Shown here in pieces: positions 1 through 7,700 of a stretch of 9,647 nt of DNA. The notes under the pieces were generated by a model. The model did no database searches. It was not told the origin of the DNA and was given only the letters and a program-made list of their open reading frames with translations. The position numbers and the translations under genes are program-made. Source of the DNA: Flavobacteriales bacterium UBA5869. Its GTDB lineage: Bacteria > Bacteroidota > Bacteroidia > Flavobacteriales_D > Crocinitomicaceae. The first letter of the stretch is position 1. The number at the start of each line of letters is the position of its first letter. The stretch spans positions 14,411 through 24,057 of the forward strand of contig DJFP01000204.1 of the NCBI GenBank assembly GCA_002432565.1, written 5' to 3'.

Positions 1-165
1 TTTACAGCATTGATACTGGTTTGTAATTTGGTTCCGAACGGCTATGCATTGTTTATTCCGGTTTTAATCAGCAGTTTCCTGGCTCAACGCATAGCGAAAA
101 GAATTCTTCCGTATAATGTTTACACGTATGGAGGATTGGAAAATCCTTCGTCGAAAGAAATGTAG
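1..165 (+). CDS. C-terminal end of a probable CLC-family chloride channel/transporter (5' part outside the window)
   Basis: Frame 1 is open from the first base to a TAG at 163-165 and gives 54 residues. The peptide is a hydrophobic helix followed by a short polar tail. Its pattern (ILV, then N, G and Y, then LFIP and an Ile, then a basic stretch and PYNVYTY) lines up with the last helices of CLC proteins, where a conserved Tyr lies in a segment like NYQLILPMII near the chloride path and is followed by a short cytoplasmic tail with P-Y-S. The Tyr, the Pro and the helix length all agree. The protein ends about 20 residues after the helix, so it has no C-terminal CBS domains after this helix. 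It converges on the lipoprotein gene at 285. The assignment rests on one short segment; another polytopic transporter is possible. Confidence 0.55.
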   Translation, partial: FTALILVCNLVPNGYALFIPVLISSFLAQRIAKRILPYNVYTYGGLENPSSKEM

Positions 166-284
166 CGACTTGATCTGAATAATCGATCAAACTGGACTTT
201 CTATTCTTTGAAGGAAGGCATTAGCGGCAATAGATGCGAATGTCGGATCCGCATCAGGAATAAGGATATTCAAAGTGAGTTTTC

Positions 285-506
285 CTAGTTGGCAAATACC
301 GGACTGCAGGTGCGTTCTGTGTTAGAGAATATCTCGCAGGTTTCTTCTGCTTTTGCTTTAGTGGCTTTCGGGAATGGCTGCCCGATCGGCTCTCCAAATC
401 CGCTGCTTCCCGGAGGTTTGCAGTAGCAAGTGTAGGAACTTCTTTTGCTGCAGGCTGCAGAAATAGTGAATACTAATCCTGTCAGGACGAAGAGTACTAT
501 TTTCAT
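285..506 (-). CDS. Small cysteine-rich lipoprotein, function unknown
   Basis: This 73-residue protein is read from the ATG at 504-506. It begins with a short basic start (MK), a hydrophobic stretch (IVLFVLTGLVFTI) and a SAAC lipobox with Cys19 as the lipid-bearing residue, so it should be exported and anchored in a membrane. The mature part is about 55 residues with four more cysteines (Cys27, Cys29, Cys57, Cys67), a CxC pair near the start and a Lys/Ala/Glu-rich helix before Cys57. This arrangement would suit two disulphides in the periplasm. An in-frame ATG at 546-548 would add 14 residues (87 in total), but that leaves 32 residues before the lipobox Cys, longer than usual, so I prefer the inner start. 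Neither start has a Shine-Dalgarno. Short Bacteroidota lipoproteins with a CxC and two later cysteines are common and uncharacterised. I do not recognise a named family. Confidence 0.7.
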   Translation of the reverse strand: MKIVLFVLTGLVFTISAACSKRSSYTCYCKPPGSSGFGEPIGQPFPKATKAKAEETCEIFSNTERTCSPVFAN

Positions 507-582
507 GGTGTGTTTATAGAGTAAGACAAAAAAAGGAAAATTATTCATTTAACCGGATGAGATATCAGAAAATTCTGTTATT

Positions 583-610
583 CCTTATTACCATAAGGCT
601 AATTGTAGCC
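583..610 (-). terminator. Two overlapping small hairpins after the oxygenase gene; weak terminator candidate
   Basis: Two inverted repeats abut in the gap between the oxygenase stop and the lipoprotein gene: CCTTAT-TACC-ATAAGG at 583-598 and GGCTA-ATTG-TAGCC at 597-610. They share two bases, so only one can form at a time. Neither is followed by a run of T on the minus strand, although on the plus strand GTTTT follows the second. A terminator role is a guess from position only. Confidence 0.25.
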
Positions 611-633
611 GTTTTAATCGTCCGGGAACCTGA

Positions 634-1833
634 TTACTTATCCTCAACTTTTTTCCTTCCATGACTCTCAAGGTAGGCATTCACCACTTTCGTTTGTGCT
701 CTGCGGTTTCGTAGTATCGATCGCTGGTAACTCTTTTCGGAGCGGAAAACGAATGCCTGTCCAAGGTTCACAAAGAAGCTTTGAATAGGAGGGAAGATAC
801 GCCAGGCTGTTTGTGGCAGCTGCATCGTTTCACAGGAACTCTTTCCCAGGAAAAACCAATTGTATCCCAAATGCGTTTTGTAAACAAGGTTCTTTTGCCA
901 ATTCTTGTCCGGAAAAGGTCCGTCAAGTGGCTCGAGTGTCAATGCTTTGGCAAGTGCTAGTGTGTCTTTGTCTGCCGGGGCCTGCGTGATTGTCCAGGCA
1001 TAAATAGCACGAATGGCATCTGATTCGGTCTCCGGGAAGTAGGATTCCGGTGTTCCGAGCAGGTATCCGACATATTTCCAAAAATGGAACAAACCCTGAA
1101 TCTCGGCTTCAGTTGGTTTCATGCCCAACTTTCGGAGTCCGTCCAAAAAGATGATGGAGAATCCCAGGTTTGTTGCAAGCATGTCCCATTGGTTCAACGG
1201 AGCTCCCCAATTTTCTTCCTGCCATTTTCCCTCCTCGAGAATACTTACTCGCGCATATGCATGCATCAGACGGATCTTCAAACATTCTTTTAAGCCGTTT
1301 TGAGGCATTGTAATGGCATTTTCACCTACGATGCGAACCCAGAACTCGGTTGTTTCTGTTAAGCGCTTGGCGGCGCCTTTTTTCAGTGCTCCGGTAAAAA
1401 CGAGTGGTTTGTTGATGGCTGAGGATTCGTATCCCCCCATCAGGCAATAATTGCGAAGTACCATTAGTCCCAGTGAACCGGATCTTCTGCAGAGAGAGGC
1501 GCCGTGTTCCAGCAAGTTTTCGTTTAACCAATCAGGTTTGTGGGTAATTTGTTCAATGATTTGCAGCAGTGAATCCGGAACATGCGCTGGTTTTTCACCA
1601 TCAAGTAATTGGTTGATCCACTGATCGGCTTGTTTGAATCCATGAACCTGGTAAACTTCCCGGATAACCCGGTCTGCAAGTTCGTCAGTTTCAAAAAGCC
1701 GCGGAACCAATTGTTCTATTTCTGTTTTTTCCGGAAATGTACCGGTCATTTTTTCGGCCAGTTTTTTACCATTTCCATTTTTCCAGTAAATAGAAAACCC
1801 GGGAGACGGATAATAAAAGCGGGTTGGGATCAT
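634..1833 (-). CDS. MpaB/latex-clearing-protein-type haem oxygenase (DUF2236, MPAB_Lcp catalytic domain)
   Basis: This 399-residue soluble protein fits the family of fungal MpaB and bacterial rubber oxygenase Lcp, which bind b-type haem and cleave isoprenoid or other C=C bonds. The visible signature runs GASLCRRSGSLG (111-122), NYCLMGGYESS (128-138), RLTETTEFW (157-165), IRLMHAYARVSI (187-198) and NQWDMLATNLGF (214-225). In Lcp of Streptomyces K30, as I recall it, Arg164, Lys167, Thr168 and the axial haem ligand His198 are key. Here Arg157, Thr161 and His191 have the same spacing, and the Lys position is Glu160. There is no signal peptide, unlike secreted Lcp, so it probably acts inside the cell and not on polymer rubber. 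The substrate is unknown. Its ATG overlaps the stop of the DUF1003 gene (ATGA), which points to translational coupling. Confidence 0.85.
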   Translation of the reverse strand: MIPTRFYYPSPGFSIYWKNGNGKKLAEKMTGTFPEKTEIEQLVPRLFETDELADRVIREVYQVHGFKQADQWINQLLDGEKPAHVPDSLLQIIEQITHKPDWLNENLLEHGASLCRRSGSLGLMVLRNYCLMGGYESSAINKPLVFTGALKKGAAKRLTETTEFWVRIVGENAITMPQNGLKECLKIRLMHAYARVSILEEGKWQEENWGAPLNQWDMLATNLGFSIIFLDGLRKLGMKPTEAEIQGLFHFWKYVGYLLGTPESYFPETESDAIRAIYAWTITQAPADKDTLALAKALTLEPLDGPFPDKNWQKNLVYKTHLGYNWFFLGKSSCETMQLPQTAWRIFPPIQSFFVNLGQAFVFRSEKSYQRSILRNRRAQTKVVNAYLESHGRKKVEDK

Positions 1834-2531
1834 TGCTTTCCTTCTTTGTGCTTCAAGAGCAAGTCTTTCATGGTATCGAGCTGGATTTTCTGCATTTCGA
1901 GCAGTTCCTGCTGCTGGTGAATAATCAGGTGGTCAATTTTATCGTGGAGCAGTCTGATCTCTACTTCCGATTTCAGGTTGATCATGTAATCTTTTTTAGC
2001 CCGTTCACGGTCTTTTTCTTCCTGCCTGTTCTGACTCATCATAATAACAGGTGCCTGCAGTGCTGCCAGACAAGATAGAATGAGGTTCAAAAGGATGAAA
2101 GGGTAAGGGTCAAATCCTTTATTAAGCAGAATAAAAGCGTTGAGTGCAATCCAAAGCAGTAAGAAAGTCATGAAAGAAATGATGAACGTCCAGCTTCCGC
2201 CGAATGTTGCCACTTTATCTGCTACCCGCTGGCCCAAAGTATCGCGTTCCGCCTGATCTTCCAGCTGGTCCGAAAGGAGTTTTTTCTCATTGAGGGAAAT
2301 CAGTACGGTTTGGTCCAGGTCAGATAATTCGCCCAATTGGGCCTGCATCATGTCGGAAAGGTACTTTTCCCGGTAATCGTTCAGTTCACTGATGGATAAA
2401 TGACAATTTTCATTGAAATCGGGATTCTCCTTTTGAATAAATTCCAGGATCGAACCACGGATGGTTCTGGCAGAAATGCGTTCGGAAAGCGGAAACGCTG
2501 TTTTGGATAAATCGCTGCGAAATGTGCCCAT
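1830..2531 (-). CDS. DUF1003 family membrane protein
   Basis: This 233-residue protein carries the DUF1003 signature: GGSWTFIISF (111-120), WIALN (127-131), FDPYPFILLNLILS (140-153), AALQAPVIMMSQNRQ (156-170), KDRERAKKDY (173-182), then a conserved LH and D. Two membrane helices lie at about 113-136 and 143-165. The C-terminal third (about 167-228) is a long charged helix with heptad spacing, probably a cytoplasmic coiled coil. The N-terminal 90 residues are soluble, with CHLSISELNDYREKYL (43-58), a segment often seen in this family. The biochemical role of DUF1003 is not known. It is the first gene of a two-gene unit with the MpaB/Lcp-like oxygenase, overlapping it by four bases. No perfect -7 box lies upstream; TAAATTCA at 2557-2564 is only a weak match. 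Confidence 0.88.
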   Translation of the reverse strand: MGTFRSDLSKTAFPLSERISARTIRGSILEFIQKENPDFNENCHLSISELNDYREKYLSDMMQAQLGELSDLDQTVLISLNEKKLLSDQLEDQAERDTLGQRVADKVATFGGSWTFIISFMTFLLLWIALNAFILLNKGFDPYPFILLNLILSCLAALQAPVIMMSQNRQEEKDRERAKKDYMINLKSEVEIRLLHDKIDHLIIHQQQELLEMQKIQLDTMKDLLLKHKEGKQ

Positions 2532-2585
2532 AATTGAATTGCATAAAATGGTCTTGTGAATTTACGCAGAAGAAATGGTATAAAC

Positions 2586-2619
2586 GAAAAATGCCCCGGC
2601 TTTTAGAACCGCGGGCATT
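2586..2619 (-). terminator. Rho-independent terminator of the secreted-protein gene
   Basis: The arms AATGCCC (2590-2596) and GGGCATT (2613-2619) form a 7-bp stem, with a further GG/CC pair inside after a small internal loop. On the minus strand the stem is followed by a T run (five T, then C, G, TTT). It sits 17 bases after the stop at 2636, between this gene and the DUF1003 gene, so the latter should have its own promoter. Confidence 0.8.
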
Positions 2620-2635
2620 GAATCGTAATATAAGA

Positions 2636-3241
2636 TTATTTCATGTTTTTGAGCATGTGTGCCGCAAGCATTTTGGCTCCTTTTGCGTAAGATTCGGAAA
2701 TACGCGTTCCGGTGTCGAAATCATACCCGCCGAATTGAGAACCCGGAACATTCGGCTGCTTTAGTTTCGCCATGACTTTTGAATCATCACCGGATTCTAC
2801 GAAAATGTACTCGAAAGCAACGGCTGCACTTCTTCGTACCACACCCACATTGAAACCTGGTTCTATAAAAGTTGTTTTAACGATCAGTGTATAGGCTGCC
2901 TTCTCATTGTTTTGTACAGCATGGATTTTCCCCGCCAATCCCTTGTCGAACAATTCTTCGAATTTATTAGGGAAACGTTCTTTCTTATCTCGTTCCCAGG
3001 ATTTTTCCCAGGTGTCTCCTCTTCCGGCTTCTTTTTCGTTGTATTCTTTGATTTTCTTGTTTTTATAATCTTCTTCGCTTGCAAATCCTCCAACCTGGAA
3101 GTCAGAAAAATCATAGCGGATGTTTAACTCTGTTTGTCCTTTCAGGAAGGAAAGATCTCCTGATTCGGTACGGATTTTTTGCGCCATGGAAGTAAAACCT
3201 GCCCCGGCGATTAATAGTAGCGATAATGTGAGTTTTTTCAT
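2636..3241 (-). CDS. Secreted protein of unknown function
   Basis: This 201-residue protein starts at the ATG at 3239-3241, with a clear signal peptide: MKK, a Leu/Ala-rich core, then TSMA before Gln21. The signal-peptidase I site gives an N-terminal Gln, typical of exported Bacteroidota proteins. An in-frame ATG at 3290-3292 would add 17 polar residues ahead of the signal and lies almost at the likely transcription start, so I reject it. The mature part has a beta-rich start (21-55), a highly charged helical stretch (56-100, Lys/Glu/Asp), a beta segment AYTLIVKTTFIEPGFNVG (116-133), a second beta hairpin (138-150), and a Gly/Asp-rich end with YDFDTGTRISESYAKGAK (173-190). The last pattern recurs in uncharacterised Bacteroidota exported proteins, but I do not recognise a named family. 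There is no lipobox, so it is probably periplasmic. It is monocistronic by its promoter and terminator. Confidence 0.75.
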   Translation of the reverse strand: MKKLTLSLLLIAGAGFTSMAQKIRTESGDLSFLKGQTELNIRYDFSDFQVGGFASEEDYKNKKIKEYNEKEAGRGDTWEKSWERDKKERFPNKFEELFDKGLAGKIHAVQNNEKAAYTLIVKTTFIEPGFNVGVVRRSAAVAFEYIFVESGDDSKVMAKLKQPNVPGSQFGGYDFDTGTRISESYAKGAKMLAAHMLKNMK

Positions 3242-3296
3242 TTTTTTTGAATCTAAAGTTTTTCTAAATATAACCATTTCAGGGATATTCAATAAT

Positions 3297-3304
3297 CAAA
3301 CTTA
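3297..3304 (-). promoter_or_regulatory. -7 box (TAAGTTTG) of the secreted-protein gene
   Basis: TAAGTTTG matches the Bacteroidota sigma-ABfr -7 consensus TAnnTTTG exactly and lies 55 bases upstream of the chosen ATG. It is embedded in ATAAGTTTGATT (3294-3305), a 12-mer that also occurs upstream of the PhoH gene. I see no good TTG (-33) at the usual spacing. A second, imperfect candidate, TATATTTA (3265-3272), has a TTG at 3290-3292 with 17 bases between. Either places the transcript start near or downstream of the outer ATG. Confidence 0.45.
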
Positions 3305-3344
3305 TCCTTGACCTGTTCTGAGTTTCTGTTTGACGGATTCCAAA

Positions 3345-4670
3345 TTACAATAAATCATTTGCCAGGTTTGCCAGTTCGGAACGTTCTCCTTTTTCCAAAC
3401 GAACGTGGGCAAACAGGTTTTGACCCTTCAACCGGTCGATGAGGTAAGCCAATCCGTTACTGTTCTCATCCAGGTAAGGTGTATCGATCTGGTGAACATC
3501 TCCGGTAAATACAATTTTGGTCCCTTCACCGGCGCGGGTAATGATCGTTTTTACCTCGTGCGGAGTCAGGTTTTGCGCTTCGTCGACAATGAACAGGATA
3601 TTGGACAAACTCCTGCCACGGATAAAAGCAAGCGGAGTGATTAAGATCCGCCCGTTTTCTTCCATTTCAACAATGTGTTTGTGGCGTTTCTCATTCTCTC
3701 CGAATTGGGATTTGATAAACTTCAGGTTATCCCAAAGCGGTTCCATGTACGGACCGATCTTGTCTTTGGCATCACCCGGAAGGAAACCGATCTCTTTGTT
3801 CGACAGCGGAACAAGCGGGCGGGCAAGAATAATCTGCTGGAATAATTTATGCTGTTCGAGTGCTGCTGCTAGTGCAAGAAGGGTTTTTCCTGTTCCCGCA
3901 ACGCCCTGCAGAGCAACCAGCTTGATATTGTTATTCATCAAAGCATTAATGGCGAAAGCCTGTTCTGCATTTTTGGGCTTGATCCCGGAAGTATATTCTT
4001 TCTCTACACGCTGAAGGGTATCTGTGTGCGGATCAAAGTAGGCAAGTCCGGAACTTTTCCCGTTTTTCAGAATGTAATATCCGTTCGCCACTTTCTGATT
4101 TCCCAGGATCCCGTCTTCATCGATCGTTCCTTTAAGAAAAAGCTGCTTGATTGTTTCGGATTCAATGCCTTCAATGGTAGAGCTGGAAGTCTGTTCCAGT
4201 TCGTGGGAATGAACCTTTCCTGTCTCATAATCCTCTGCGAGTATTCCAAGCGCTTTTGCTTTGATGCGCAGGTTGATGTCCTTGGTAACCAGGATTACAT
4301 CCTTCTTGGGTTCCTGTTCCTTCACGGCAAGCGTTGCATTGATGATCTTATGATCGTTCTTTCCGACACCGTAAACAGTTTCTGCGTCCACTCCTTTCGG
4401 TTGAGAATCCAGCAGCACCTTGAATGAACCCAAATTCGGTCCCAGGTTGATCCATTGTTGTAAACCTCCGTTTGCAGATATTTTATCTATGAAACGGATT
4501 ACTTCACGGGCTGAGAAATTTTTAGTGTCATTTCCGATCTTGAATTTGTCCAATTCTTCCAAAACGGTAATTGGAATGGCGACATCATGTCTCTCAAAGT
4601 GCATGATCGCATCGTGGTCGTGTAATAGTACAGAAGTATCTAATACGAATAGTTTATTCTTTTTAGCCAT
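3345..4670 (-). CDS. phoH2: PIN-PhoH fusion ATPase (PhoH2/YlaK type)
   Basis: This 441-residue cytoplasmic protein has two domains. The N-terminal PIN nuclease domain (about 5-145) shows the acidic metal-binding residues of the fold: Asp11 in LFVLDTSVLL, Glu38/Glu39 in VLEELDKF, Asp106 in GKNDHKI and Asp131 in LVTKDINLR. A linker (about 150-230) follows, then the PhoH P-loop ATPase domain (about 233-441). This has Walker A GVAGTGKT (256-263), the PhoH-typical ILARPLVPL (280-288) and GFLPGD (295-300), Walker B ILFIVDEAQN (358-367) and a sensor FTGD (388-391). Proteins of this layout, studied in mycobacteria, couple ATP-driven RNA unwinding to RNA cleavage. All key residues are present, so it should be active. 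In mycobacteria an antitoxin-like gene precedes phoH2; the 121 bases upstream here hold no such ORF. No phosphate-regulation site was seen. Confidence 0.93.
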   Translation of the reverse strand: MAKKNKLFVLDTSVLLHDHDAIMHFERHDVAIPITVLEELDKFKIGNDTKNFSAREVIRFIDKISANGGLQQWINLGPNLGSFKVLLDSQPKGVDAETVYGVGKNDHKIINATLAVKEQEPKKDVILVTKDINLRIKAKALGILAEDYETGKVHSHELEQTSSSTIEGIESETIKQLFLKGTIDEDGILGNQKVANGYYILKNGKSSGLAYFDPHTDTLQRVEKEYTSGIKPKNAEQAFAINALMNNNIKLVALQGVAGTGKTLLALAAALEQHKLFQQIILARPLVPLSNKEIGFLPGDAKDKIGPYMEPLWDNLKFIKSQFGENEKRHKHIVEMEENGRILITPLAFIRGRSLSNILFIVDEAQNLTPHEVKTIITRAGEGTKIVFTGDVHQIDTPYLDENSNGLAYLIDRLKGQNLFAHVRLEKGERSELANLANDLL

Positions 4671-4673
4671 GCT

Positions 4674-4697
4674 GAAGTATTTCTATTAAAGTACTTC
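4674..4697 (-). promoter_or_regulatory. Inverted repeat in the leader of the PhoH gene
   Basis: GAAGTA and TACTTC lie 12 bases apart, and the repeat ends three bases before the ATG at 4668-4670. In the mRNA the arms could pair for six base pairs, then a C-A mismatch and two more pairs, around a six-base loop. This would partly hide the ribosome entry region. It could also be a protein-binding site. No function is shown by the sequence alone. Confidence 0.3.
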
Positions 4698-4727
4698 TTT
4701 CCCAAATCTGTTACACAGTAAAAGAAT

Positions 4728-4735
4728 CAAACTTA
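4728..4735 (-). promoter_or_regulatory. -7 box (TAAGTTTG) of the PhoH gene
   Basis: This is a perfect TAnnTTTG within the same 12-mer ATAAGTTTGATT (4725-4736) found upstream of the next gene downstream on this strand. It is 57 bases from the ATG, almost the same distance as in that gene (55). A second perfect -7 match, TATCTTTG, lies just upstream at 4740-4747. Neither has a clear TTG at -33, so which is used cannot be decided here. Confidence 0.45.
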
Positions 4736-4750
4736 TTGACAAAGATATGT

Positions 4751-4785
4751 GATTAAAAAAGGGAGCTTTTAACTCCCTTTTAATC
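4751..4785 (-). terminator. Rho-independent terminator of the large T9SS protein gene
   Basis: GATTAAAAAAGGGAG (4751-4765) and CTCCCTTTTAATC (4773-4785) pair over 13 base pairs with two extra A in the left arm, around a seven-base loop. On the minus strand the G/C-rich stem base is followed by TTTTTT. It starts seven bases after the stop of the gene at 4792 and separates it from the PhoH gene, whose promoter boxes lie immediately beyond. Confidence 0.85.
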
Positions 4786-4791
4786 TTCTCT

Positions 4792-7700
4792 TTATCTTTC
4801 TATCACAAAGCGTTTCAGTGTTTTAGCACCCTGTGAGTGTAGTTCGATGTTGTAAACCCCCATTGCGAGTTTTCCACAGTCAATTTTAGTTTGCCCCGGA
4901 ATGAGCATTGTTGAAGAAATCATTCTTCCGGTTTGGTCAAGAATGCGTGCTTCTATAACCTGGCTGGAGCTGTTATCAATAGTGATGAAGCTATTTGCCG
5001 GATTCGGGTAGATATTCACAACCTGGTTCAATAATTCCGAGATCGAAGTTGTTTGTCCGGTTGAAAGACGATTGTCGCGGTTGGAACGTGTTGTATTGAA
5101 ATCCTGTGCCATTTTGGTACTTGAACAGGTGCTTGGAGCATCAACAGTAACTACATAGTATAAACCGTCTGTTGTTGTGGGTTGATCCGTGTAAGTAAAT
5201 AAGTTATTGGGCATAGTTTGGATAGTTGTCCATCCTGCAGCATCCGTGTGTCTTTTCAGTACGAAGTTCGAATAGTTGAAACCTTCATAGCTGTCCCAGA
5301 AAAGGTTGATGTCACTTCCCAAACCTTGGCTTATTACCAAATGGATTGTTTTGTGGTTCGAACTTAATTCGGATTCGTTCCCGCAATCATCCACGGAGGA
5401 AATTTTATATCTCCAGGAACGTACATTCGGTGATGCTACCAGGTCATTGTAAATGGATTCGTCCGCATAAGGAACAGAATCTACTAATTGGTACAAACCA
5501 GCCTGTGATGTTTCACGGTAAATATTGAAATGGTCAATACCTGTCGTAATTGGTTTTTCCCAAACTACCAGGTTGGTATTTGTTGTAGAGTCAACGGTTA
5601 CCAAACAGATTTCGATAGGATCAGGTAAAGTAGATTCGACAGTTCCACCCAATACCGTAACACACCCGGAAGCTCCTGTTACTGAAACGGAATAGAATCC
5701 CGGGTCAAGGTTTGTAATATTTTGCGTGGTTGCACCGTTTGTCCAAAGGTAATCTGTCGGATTCCCTGCAATAACGGTCAATTGGATTTGTCCGTCACCC
5801 GAACACGAGGATGGTATAATGGTGTCAATAGCCAGCACTGGTCCGAAATTATTGGAAACCATAGCTTCTGAACTAAATGAACAACCGTTTGCATCGGTTA
5901 TCGTACAGGTATATGTTCCTGCACCTATGCCCGTAAGTGTTGCATTGTTCGTTCCGATGGTATTTCCCTGTGCATCCATCCAGGTATAGTTGAAAGGTGC
6001 GGTTCCGCCATTGAAGGATGCAACAACTTCTCCGTTTGATGAAGAACAAGCCGGTTGTGTAACCGTCATTTGGTTCAACATGATCTGCTGTGGTTCCTGT
6101 ACCGTATAAGAAGCTGTGGAAATACATCCTAAAGCATCTGTAATTGTTAATTCGTATGGTCCTCCCACCAATCCGGTAATATCTTCGGTTGCCGCGCCGT
6201 TTGACCAGGCATAAGTCAGTGGAGTTGTACCACCTGCAACAGTTACGTTAATTCCACCGTTATTGGTACCGAAGCACGATGCTCCTGTTGGAACTCCTGT
6301 TTGGGAAAGTCCGTTCGATCCGACCATTGATGTAGAAGTGGAAAGACATCCGTTTGCATCTGTTACGGAGACCAGGTATTGTCCCGGTGCCAAATCGGAA
6401 ACATTGGAAACCGTGGCACCCGTACTCCAGTAAATTGAATATGGTGACAGACCGTTTGTAATTGCTACCGAAGCAGTTCCGGTATTTTGGTTACAGTTCG
6501 ATGTGGTGGTTGTAACATTCAAAGTCGGCGTTTGGTTAATAGTAAATGGCAAAGTAGCCGAGCTCGTACAACCGAATTGGTTTGTTTTGGAGTAACTCAT
6601 CACAACTGATGAACCCGTAGGATAAGAAGGATAGAAAATGTTGTTTTGAATTCCTGTTCCCGACCAGGTTCCTCCGTTTGGCGTTACCCAGTTATTCAGA
6701 TTAACAGGATTCGCATTCTGGCAAACCGCATTTACCGGGTTATTGAAGGCAATTACCGGTTTTGGGTTAACCAGCATTTGCAATAATACCGTTTCTACAA
6801 TGTTCCCATTTTCTAAAAGGGTAAATTCTAAATCTACAATGGTTGGGCTTGATACATCATTTGTGTTGGTAACAAACACAGAGTAACTTAATCCTGATCC
6901 CGAAACGGACACAGCCGAATTTGGGATGATTGCCACGTTTTGTGAGGTGACAGTCATAGAGGTATTAGCCTGACTGAAATTCGGATCCAATAGATAGATG
7001 CTGTTACTAGCGCTATTGTTAAAAACCGTTCCCTCGCACATTACAAAGTTGTCCCAATCTTCAATGTTTGCAGCCAGGTTATATTCTTTCACATAACATT
7101 TTCCTCCGCTGATATAAGCAATTACGTGTACTCCGTATAGTGTTTCAGTTGATAAAGATGTGGCATTGCTTGGAGCCAGTGAAATTCCGGAGGTAATTGT
7201 CGTTGGCGCTGAAGGAGACATATCTCCTGCAATTTGCTTGTAGTAACAGGTAGTTCCCTGGCGGTAAAAAACAAAGGTATTGGTACCCTGACCGGCGAAA
7301 TCAAAATCCGAAATCTGAGATAATGTCGTAGAGGTAGCAATAGTTAAGGGTGATCCGAATGACGTACCGTTGAAACCGTAATACATTAGTTTTGGATTGG
7401 AATCATCCGTGAGATTGATGTAAGCATAATTGGTGGAAGAAAGCCCTTTTTCCAATACCATTTTCAATGAACCCTCACTGCCAATATAATTTCCGGTATG
7501 ATTACTTGTGGTTAAATTTGAATAAGTTAGTTGCGGACTTCCCACTGTTGCTTCTTCAAAGACCACTTTTAAGTTATTACCAGTAGTGGATATTGCTGAA
7601 ACAGCATCATCATACCCTTCATTGCTGTCATCAAGAATACCTCCGCCTATCAGCGTACCGGTTCCGAGCTTTACAGTGATTAAGCCTTCCGGGAAGGTCT

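Noticed and set aside
233..255. Inverted repeat GATGCG / CGCATC with an 11-base loop in the gap between the CLC end and the lipoprotein gene
   Set aside because: The stem is only six pairs with no T run on either strand; the gap of 119 bases otherwise shows no gene or clear signal.
1609..2078. Overlapping plus-strand open frames opposite the oxygenase and DUF1003 genes
   Set aside because: Both minus-strand genes have clear family signatures throughout this stretch, and the plus-strand peptides are low-complexity and Phe/Ser-rich as expected of antisense frames.
2534..2764. Plus-strand open frame of 76 codons
   Set aside because: It runs through the terminator hairpin and the 3' end of the secreted-protein gene, and has no recognisable features.
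3242..3292. Upstream ATG that would lengthen the secreted protein by 17 residues
   Set aside because: It puts a polar stretch ahead of a complete signal peptide, and the ATG sits at or before the likely transcription start.
3517..4427. Plus-strand open frames opposite the PhoH gene (3517-4014 and 4026-4427)
   Set aside because: They are antisense to a well-conserved coding region, have no recognisable domain, and their composition is that of a reverse complement of coding DNA.
4671..4791. Possible antitoxin gene upstream of the PIN-PhoH gene
   Set aside because: The stretch holds only promoter boxes, an inverted repeat and the terminator of the next gene; there is no credible ORF, so no toxin-antitoxin pair can be claimed.
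5635..6531. Regular repeats considered as a possible CRISPR or minisatellite array
   Set aside because: The repeat exists at protein level with about 70-residue units; the DNA units are diverged and in frame, matching SprB-type repeats.
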